NCBI GenBank assembly: GCA_965153455.1
Contig: OZ234504.1
Span: 10,106,001 to 10,170,000 of the forward strand
DNA: 64,000 nucleotides
Source of the DNA: Sphagnum compactum
Taxonomy: Eukaryota; Bryophyta; Sphagnopsida; Sphagnales
Direction of reading: 5' to 3'
Shown: in pieces, positions 51,369-64,000 of the stretch
How the letters are laid out: each line of letters starts with the position of its first letter
How positions within the stretch are numbered: the first letter of the stretch is position 1
Notes under the pieces: generated by a model
Seen by the model: the letters and a program-made list of their open reading frames with translations, nothing else
What the model was told of the DNA's origin: nothing
The model's database searches: none
Position numbers and translations under genes: made by a program

Positions 51369-51373
51369 ATATG

Positions 51374-53970
51374 TAGTGTAGACTATATTAGGTCATTAGA
51401 TTCAAGAATGTCATCAAAATTACTCAATGTTGCGTCCACAAAATTCTTTGGTTAACATGTATTAATTGTAGCCCATGTTGATGTCAGTATGAATTTAAGC
51501 AGGAGACGACATATGTCAAACAATTTGAAAAAAAATATAAATCATTAAAATGTTGGCCCTAAAACGAAAAGTGAAACGTTAGTTCATGAATCGTGGTGAT
51601 AACGTTTCAGAAGGTGGTAAACACCAAAGTGACTCTTTGTTTTCATTTTTTACAAGCAAATTTCTATATTTTTTGTCTCTAGAATGAATGCTGAAGAAAA
51701 TCTTGTGGAGAAATTACAAAAATAGTTTAGAGAGAAGTTGCAAAAGTTGAAAGAGGAGCAAGAGAGATTGAGAGCATAAAAAATTTACAAACATTTTGCC
51801 TCTATAATCCAAGTCTCCAAAAAGAGGTCTGCCTTTTCCTTCTCCAGTTTTTTCTTCTTCTTCTTCTTAGAAATCTTCTCCAATATCTAAGTTTGAGAGA
51901 ACATTTGAAATAATTAAGAAAAAATAAAATTGTAAGGAAACATTGAAGAGGATATAGCTTTAGAAAACCCAAAAGACAGGCAGGTCTTAGTGAGCAAGTT
52001 AGTCTCATCATCAACCATAAATATTTTAACAGCAAGATCATACTTAACATTGTTTCTAATGCTAGGTGGTGAGACCATGCAAGCCATGATTTGGGCTTGA
52101 GCCTCAACATACGAAGGCAACAAAAAACTCCTCAGAGGATTAAGTTGGAAGTCTTCCATCGAGAAGAAAATAGGACTCTTGGGAGCAAGTGATGGAAGTC
52201 CTCTGTAAGAATATAAGAGAAAACAATTAGGAAAAAAAAAAAGGAATCCACAATAACAAAGGGGAAACACAAAACAAGAAATGAATTTACTTGTAATCCA
52301 ACTTTCACCTAGTATTCTATTTTAGATTTTGAAGAAGATTAACAGAAAGACAATTGGCAACAACATCAACAATCGCCATTACATCAAGAAGAGTATACTC
52401 AAGAATAGATTTTAGAGAGAATTAATATTCCCAATAAGAAGCGCACGAAAAGAATAAGTCAACAAGTAATGGCTGCAAATATGTGTGGGGAAAAAATGCG
52501 TACTCATTAGGATGGTGAAATTAGGTATTCTTTACTCCAACAAAGCATAATTACAATAGCAATCTGAAGAACATTTTGCTTTGGACAAGCTCTGGAAAGG
52601 AAGAGAAAGCCTAGGCAAACAAAGTTGGATTAGTTGTTTGAAATTGAATGGAAGACACCTTGCCATAAGATTCTGGTTGAATTTCTGAACAATTGCAAGT
52701 TCGATCTTGAACATAACATAATCAAGGTTATGTTGGGGGATGAGCAGAGAATAATAGACAAGCATGTCTTGGTAGAAGTTTTTAGAATCTACAATACAGG
52801 AGAGACAGAAGTAGACTAGGCAAAAATGTCTGATGCCAAAGTAGCATTGGTAAATATAGTAGAGAGAATCCTTGACACTTACAACACCAATGAAGGGTGG
52901 GTTGTGAAAAAGATGAAGTCAAAGTATGTTAATAGAATTGTTGCCATTCTGCCAATTATTTACCAAAAGGATAAGGTGTAATTTTTTAGCAATAAATTTG
53001 CTATGATGATCTCCATAACATATCATGGAGAATCTATTAATTGGGTTGTAATCATGTATTCTCAATTGGTCAAAGAATTGATCAGATGGAACAAGGGTCA
53101 GAAAAATATGATTGAGGGAATAGCCAAAAGAAAACCAAAAAAGGATGTATGCCATTATGCCCTTAGAAGTTTTGTTTCAGAAGTGGTTGCCATTAGAAGG
53201 AACAAAATCACAAGAGAAGAAGAAACATGCATAATAGCCTCAAGAGGACAAAAAAAGAAGAGATAGTCTAAGGGAGAGGTTCATTAAGAACAAAAGGCCT
53301 CTGAACCCTACACAAATCTCTCCTAAAAAGGATAAATAGTCAGAGATTAGGACAACTAGAAGAGCAGTTCTGATGTCTTAGTTTGATGATGATGAGGAGA
53401 GAGAGACTTCATAGAAAAGACATAAAAGACAGGAGGATATTGCAATGAGAAGCAGTATTGATTCTCCACAAGTAATAGAATTGTTGAGGAAGCAACAACA
53501 ACAGAATCATAGATAGAAAGAAAAATCCATATCTCTTAAATCTAATCCGAAACTACCCATTTCTCTCAAGCAAGAGCAGAGGTCAAATGGGCAAGAGCAT
53601 TAGAAATGGCCCAAGAAGAAGCAAGAGTCTCAAGCTTAGTAGTCAATAAAGGAATAGATACAGGATTTTGACCAAGATCCACCATAAGTACAACAATCTG
53701 GTCCATCATCATAGAATAATGAAAGTATGTTGCCTTCAAGACCAAGTTCTGCAATAGGCATAATGTATTTGGAGAAGTTTGGACTACACACAAGGTTCTA
53801 GGTTTGCCCACCAGGCTTAATCCTGCACCAAATTCATCCAAAAGATACTCATCAGGGTCAAGAAAAAGCTTAGTGAACACACAAAAACCTGCTTTACTTT
53901 CAAGTTCAAGTTCTCTTTGTACTAGGCTGAAACATGTAGCAAAACTCATTAATTTGTATAAGAGTCAATA
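51374..53970 (+). pseudogene. Remnant of a second retroelement-type coding region
   Basis: The plus strand shows coding-like stretches separated by single stops in otherwise continuous frames. They include a charged coiled-coil-like part near 51680-51780 (KLQKLKEEQERLRA), a longer part at 52634-53266 (TPCHKILVEFLNNCKFD, DKHVLVEVFRIYNTGETEVD, NTNEGWVVKKMKSKYVNR, YSQLVKELIRWNKGQKN), and an acidic/Gln-rich part near 53380-53520. The middle part resembles the plant-transposon-associated ORFs found beside gypsy elements, which I recall only as a type and not by a named match. Part of it may be the far side of the old gypsy copy split at 45764/51374. Not functional. Confidence 0.55.
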
Positions 53971-53986
53971 CAGGGGTTATCTGAAT

Positions 53987-54271
53987 CAGGGTTTTTTTTT
54001 CTGGCGAATTTTCGCCACCTGGCGACGAAAAAAAAGGGCTGGCGAATCAACAAAGGGATTTTTTAGAATTTTTTTACAAAATTCGCCATATCTCGAGGAA
54101 AAAAAGTTAGAAGTCGCCAGATTTAGACAGTGTGTTCCATTAGGTAGCCAGAACTAGGCAGGATTCCAAAAAAGATCTACTAGTCCACCAGGACAGTCGC
54201 CATTTATTGCTAATCAATGCTAAGGCTCCTCGCCAATACACCTCCTCGAGGAATTTGAAAAAAAAATCCTG
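53987..54271. mobile_element. hAT-like MITE, 285 bp, with perfect 8-bp TSD
   Basis: ATCTGAAT flanks the element at 53979-53986 and 54272-54279. The left end is CAGGG, a T-run, then CTGGCGAATTTTCGCC. The right end, read inverted, is CAGGA, a T-run, then CAAATTCC. The CAGGG start and 8-bp TSD are the classical hAT features. TGGCGA/TCGCCA words recur inside. Related to 32171-32475 and 7320-7638. Confidence 0.9.
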
Positions 54272-55380
54272 ATCTGAATCAGTGATTGCAGTAATATAAT
54301 AAGCAAATGAATTGCTTTAGGCTAGTTTCCATCAAGTGAAGTAGATTTTGCAAGATTCCGAAGGTTCCAGACTAGTCGACTGGTTGCAGGAAAGTTCGCT
54401 GCAAAACAACTTCCTTCAAAGAAACTGTCAAGAGAGGTCTGAAGTTTTAATTGGATTTGAAAGCTGGTGAGCAGAGTGTAGTTTGTCAATGTACTCATTT
54501 TGGATTGTTGATTGCAGATTTTGGGACATACATAATACCATATTTTGCTGACTACACACAAGAATCCACAAAGCTTTGCAGAAGACTGTGATAGTTATCC
54601 CATGTTCCTGAACCTTACCACTTGAAAAAAAAATCAACTTTCTTCCAAACTTCTCTGCTCTACTTTTTTTCTGCTTTCTTTTTCCTCACATTGATGGGTT
54701 TGGTGGTGTAATAGCTCCACAAACAATAATTTGGATGAAGTTCAGAAATTAAAGAGCATCAAACTGAATTTGGACCTTTACCCATGCACAATGCTCTCCA
54801 AAGAGGCCAGCAAAGAAATGTAATTTTCTCATTGACCAATCACAATAATTGGCCTATGTTGGTTTTCATATGATTCTCACTTTTCATTGGTCAAGATTTC
54901 ATGTTCAATGGAGGGGAAGAGGAAAAACTTGCACGTTACTTTGGATGATTTCATGTTTATTACAGGTGAGAATGGGAAATAACTTGCACACTATTTTTGA
55001 TGTGGTAGACCCCATTGGGAAAGGGAAATGTAAATTCATCAATGAGAAGAGTTGAGTGTGTGTGAAAGAAGTGTGCAAGTTATTTTTGTCCCACGTGGAA
55101 GCCAACTCCATGAGCTATGGTTCCAAAGGCATCACACATTCCATCATACATCTCAGTACACTCATTGATTTGAAGACATCACATAAGGTGGAAACCCCTG
55201 TGAATCAAAACGTTGTGTCCACACAGTGAGGAAGGCCAACAACTAAAGGATGGGGGGACCCTAGTCATGTTTGAAATATCATGAAAAAAATCACAAAAAT
55301 AAACAAAACATTGGGAAGATAGATTCTGTTATAAGCCATGTGCCCATGCTAGGGCCAAAAAAGGAAGAAATGCAAGCTTG
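54272..55380. other. Intergenic DNA
   Basis: No gene or repeat is recognised. Two pairs of similar short blocks (TTGCACGTTACTTT near 54930 and TTGCACACTATTTT near 54983) suggest small internal duplications. Confidence 0.4.
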
Positions 55381-55990
55381 GTGAACATCAAGCATCTCCT
55401 CAAAGAGTATGCTGGAAAAGGTGTAAAGGTGCAATTGCTTTGAGATGAAATCTTGAAGCTGAGCCACTTGTTGAAAATAAAGTTGTTCAAATATTTAAGA
55501 ACATGCACATGCTAGTGGTGGCAAAAAGCCACAAGCCACTTTTAATTGTTGTTGAAAGGGGGTGTGATTGTCAACCTAAACTAAAGATTTAGAGAGAAAA
55601 TTATGGTTAAGCTATAAGGGCACAGCTCTCTAAACAGACTATTAGAAGGGCCATAACATGAAAGCAGATGAACTTGATGATGAACATCAAGCATCTCCTT
55701 AAAGAGTACGCTAGAAAGGGTGTGATGGTACAACTGTTCTAAAAAGGAATCCTAAAATTGAGCCACTTGTTGAGCAAGAAGTTATTCAATTGACAAAAGA
55801 CATGCACTAGGTTGTAGTCACAAAAGGTCACAAGCCACTTTCAACTATAGGGAAGGAGGGTATCATCATCAACCTGAACTAAGGATCCTAATAAGAGAAG
55901 GATTTTGGTTGTGCAAAAACCTAGAAGCTGGGTTAAGCTATAAGAGCCCAGCTCCACTACCAGTGCTAAAAAAGTCCAAATTCCTCCAAA
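55381..55990. repeat. Two-copy tandem duplication, unit about 300 bp
   Basis: GAACATCAAGCATCTCCTC at about 55382 recurs as GAACATCAAGCATCTCCTT at about 55680, followed in both by AAAGAGTA(T/C)GCT, TTGAGCCACTTGTTGA-like and CACAAGCCACTTT words. Units then share a GTTAAGCTATAAG(A/G)GC block at 55609 and 55932. Both copies show a broken frame starting NIKHLLKEYA, so the unit may come from a retroelement coding region. Confidence 0.75.
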
Positions 55991-56540
55991 CAATATTAGG
56001 AGAAAAGTTTAGGTCACATACCACATGGACACACTGAGTTTATTCCTTCATCATCTCCATTAGGCTTTATGCATGCTAAAAGGGGGTAACCACAGAAGTC
56101 AAGAGGGGAGGATATCCTGTGGTCAGGCTAAGAAAGGAACTCTGAAGTCACATTATCTTTTCAAAGTTCACTCTTGCCATATTCAATGCTCAAACTGGGT
56201 GGAATTACCCACCACATACATCAAATATTCCACTTGTAAACACAGCAATGCCCCATACAGTATCAACCAATTTAAGTTCCAACACAATATGGTAACATAC
56301 ATCCAGGTTGCATGCTGAAAACCTCAGGCATGTGCTATTCCTAACAGCTAAGATGTTAGTTGCATCAAATTTAAGGTGCTAATACACACACCAAGAATGT
56401 AAGACAACTCCTGTTATGTAAGGTAATGCCAAAACTGCCACTAACATCCTTCTATACCACCAGCTGCTCATGTGAGACCTAGACACTAATGACAGAGGGG
56501 TGAAAACAACACCTTGGATTCAATAGCCCTCTGAGAGACA
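55991..56540. other. Intergenic, includes the RABH1 3' flank
   Basis: No separate gene is seen. The part near 56540 should contain the 3' UTR of the minus-strand Rab gene. Confidence 0.4.
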
Positions 56541-62010
<5,470 letters not shown>

Positions 62011-64000
62011 CTAGTGTGAACCCCGTGCCTAATGCACAGGTTTGTGTGCATTTGACGGTACATATTACGAAATTACGATTACAAACTACAGTTCCAAAAC
62101 TTCTTTATATACGACATTTCGCATGTATCTATCGGGACCCTGGCCGCTGAAAATCTTGATGTTTGCACTACTTGTGACCCATGAAATAGCAACATAGAGT
62201 TGACCATGGGAATAGACCGGAGACGGCAAATATACCCCAACGTTGTTGAATGTCTGACCTTGACTTTTGTTGATTGTGATCGCAAATGCCACTCGAACTG
62301 GAAATTGACGACGACGCAAAACAAATGGCCAATCAGTCCCGGAGGGGGACATGATGATGCGAGGTATGAACACACGTTTACCGACATTGTTCCCTGTGAT
62401 GATCTCCGCTTCAATGACACGCTGACCCAATCTTTTGACAATCAACCTCGTACCATTGCACAATCCTATTGATTGATTGAGATTGCGCAACAAAAGGATT
62501 GGCACACCCACTTTGAGTTGCAGCTCATGATTTGCGATACCGCTGAATCGCAAAGTGTTTACAAATTCCACCGGATACAATGAATCCATTGAAACTCCTG
62601 CAGCAACACTTGCACCTTCTTCTGTTGGAGCCAAAGAATTTGCGCTCAGGTATGTGTGCGATTCTTCAGATAGCGATTCTAAAATTGCATTGTTGACTTC
62701 ATCAACGTCAGTATTTTTGGGGGCTAGAATGCTGCGTTGCATAAGATACATGGCATTCCCAGAGTGGCACCGGTGATCCGGATAGATGGTTCGGATTAAT
62801 CCTCTTAAGTTGCAATCTTCTGCTGGCAGCCTCATATGGGATGGAATCTTGATCCAATTTGGATCGACACCTTCTTCTCCTGCAATGGCGAGAAGACTAC
62901 CGTCTCCAACATTCATCACCCATTTGGCAAACTCTTGTTGCTCTTTAGAATTGGTTGCCATGACTCGCATGTTGATATGAAGACGAAGAATTGTAACATG
63001 CTGCCAAAGATGCGATCGAGGCAAGGAAGCACTGACAATGTCTTCTCGTCCCGCCTTGGGAACGACAGGCAAGATCTGTCGAAAATCCCCACCAAGGACC
63101 ACGGTTTTCCCACCGAAGATTTTCCCGGTTGCCTGTGCGTCATCCAATTGCATCAAATCACGCAGGGTGCGATCAACAGCTTCGAAAGCTCGGCGATGCA
63201 TCATCGATGCCTCATCCCAAATGATCAGATCAGCTTTACGCACCAACTCGGCCACTTTCATCTGTTGTGTGATGTTGCAAGTTGACTCATCGTGCAGATC
63301 AATCGGAATCTTGAATCTCGAATGGGCGGTTCTGTCGCCCGGAAGCAACAAAGACGCAATTCCTGATGAGGCAACTACAAGCACGATTTTGCCTTGCCCT
63401 CGTAGACGGGACAGAAGTGTTGTCCAAACAAATGTTTTACCGGTTCCACCACTGCCATACACAAAGAATAGTTTGCCCTCTTTATTTGTCACGACATTCA
63501 AAATAGTTTCGTATGCGTTGCGTTGATCATCATTGAGCCTATCTTCTGCATTGTCCGCATCTGCGGTCAATGAATGTCGATCATAAGCTAGTTCTTCTTG
63601 GACCAATCGGTTTCCTCCATGAACAGAAGGGATGTAATTAGACTTAGGAAGGGTTGGAAAATCTTCCAGGTGGTGTCCATTGCGGATGAGAACCTGATCG
63701 ATCTCATACAATGCACGATCCTTTAACGCATCCTCAAGAAGGGTAACAGTTGGATCAGCACACTCGCAGCGTCTCATTGCTTCAATGTCATCGCTCAAAG
63801 ACTCCCAATGTGCATCCCATAGCTGTCTGGGATTCGTGACCTCACAAAACATCAACATGGAGGCAAACATGTCACGCAGTTGTCGTCCCGAGGCCCAAAC
63901 ACCGGCTTCTTCCAAGGCTTGATCCCATTCATTGTCATTAGCAAGCAAACCCATCGCAATGCATGCATCTTTGAATGTGTCGTGCACTCTACCATCCACT
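62011..64000 (-). mobile_element. 3' part of a Helitron, ending in hairpin plus CTAG
   Basis: In element sense the end reads CCTGTGC-ATTAG-GCACGGG (62040-62022), a 7-bp stem with one G-T pair. After a short spacer comes CTAG (62014-62011), followed by a host T. A hairpin about 10 nt before CTRR with insertion before T is the known Helitron 3' signature. The helicase ORF lies just inside. The 5' end (TC start), Rep domain and most of the element lie beyond the window. Confidence 0.85.
62086..64000 (-). CDS. Helitron PIF1-like helicase, C-terminal part, open to the window edge
   Basis: An open frame of at least 637 codons without a stop. It is the superfamily 1 helicase portion of a RepHel protein, thought to unwind DNA during rolling-circle transposition. 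Motifs in order from the window edge are Walker A GSGGTGKTF (about residue 180), Walker B LIIWDEASM (about 255), GGDFRQILPVV (about 305), a Helitron-type middle region (HINMRVMATNS) and the C-terminal AFAITINKSQGQTF and VYSHGQLYVAISWV. The last position has Trp where helicases usually have Arg (VAISRV), possibly a C-to-T change at a CG site. Whether the upstream Rep domain is intact cannot be seen. Confidence 0.9.
   Translation of the reverse strand, partial: VDGRVHDTFKDACIAMGLLANDNEWDQALEEAGVWASGRQLRDMFASMLMFCEVTNPRQLWDAHWESLSDDIEAMRRCECADPTVTLLEDALKDRALYEIDQVLIRNGHHLEDFPTLPKSNYIPSVHGGNRLVQEELAYDRHSLTADADNAEDRLNDDQRNAYETILNVVTNKEGKLFFVYGSGGTGKTFVWTTLLSRLRGQGKIVLVVASSGIASLLLPGDRTAHSRFKIPIDLHDESTCNITQQMKVAELVRKADLIIWDEASMMHRRAFEAVDRTLRDLMQLDDAQATGKIFGGKTVVLGGDFRQILPVVPKAGREDIVSASLPRSHLWQHVTILRLHINMRVMATNSKEQQEFAKWVMNVGDGSLLAIAGEEGVDPNWIKIPSHMRLPAEDCNLRGLIRTIYPDHRCHSGNAMYLMQRSILAPKNTDVDEVNNAILESLSEESHTYLSANSLAPTEEGASVAAGVSMDSLYPVEFVNTLRFSGIANHELQLKVGVPILLLRNLNQSIGLCNGTRLIVKRLGQRVIEAEIITGNNVGKRVFIPRIIMSPSGTDWPFVLRRRQFPVRVAFAITINKSQGQTFNNVGVYLPSPVYSHGQLYVAISWVTSSANIKIFSGQGPDRYMRNVVYKEVLEL

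Overview
The window is nuclear DNA of a land plant. It contains split genes with GT-AG introns of roughly 0.1-1.1 kb, a complete plant-type cobalamin-independent methionine synthase, a plant-clade PP2C, a Rab6/RABH1 GTPase and a chloroplast-type glutamyl-tRNA reductase copy. Around them lie Ty3/gypsy LTR elements, a Helitron and hAT- and PIF-like MITEs. I cannot fix the species. Several retroelement remnants remind me of non-flowering plants (fern, lycophyte, moss or conifer), but that is an impression and not a result.

Layout. 1-7.3 kb is AT-rich and gene-poor, with small decayed fragments, a TAA-flanked MITE (5452-5823) and a 480-bp foldback with an 8-bp target duplication (6124-6603). 7.3-12.5 kb holds a hAT-like MITE and then a ten-exon PP2C gene (+), for which I could reconstruct every coding junction (355 aa). 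13.4-16.3 kb is a convergent HEMA pseudogene (-). All exon pieces are recognisable, but three in-frame stops, each one C-to-T change from the conserved codon, break it. 17.1-22.0 kb is an imperfect direct duplication flanking an unrecognised, probably broken coding stretch on the minus strand. 22-26 kb is AT-rich, with a cluster of CCTA/TAGG words and three foldbacks in a row. 26.35-31.4 kb is the methionine synthase gene (-): 13 coding exons plus a probable 5' UTR intron, 764 aa. A second hAT-like MITE lies upstream of it. 32.5-40.7 kb is gene-poor. 40.7-54 kb is a nest of retroelements: an old gypsy copy (+) with an internal deletion, a younger chromodomain gypsy (-) with both LTRs and TSD inserted into it, a third coding remnant, and a third hAT-like MITE. 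56.5-60.5 kb is an intact six-exon RABH1 gene (-) with a PIF-like MITE in intron 1. 62.0-64.0 kb is the 3' end of a Helitron (-), with its helicase ORF, terminal hairpin and CTAG end; it runs off the window.

The three intact genes are unrelated housekeeping or signalling genes: methionine and SAM supply, serine/threonine dephosphorylation, and Golgi trafficking. I see no operon-like or cluster logic among them, and I did not find a new multi-gene system. The strongest unusual signals are the transition-only decay shared by the HEMA pseudogene and the younger gypsy element, and the related hAT-like MITEs placed in the same orientation upstream of two active genes.
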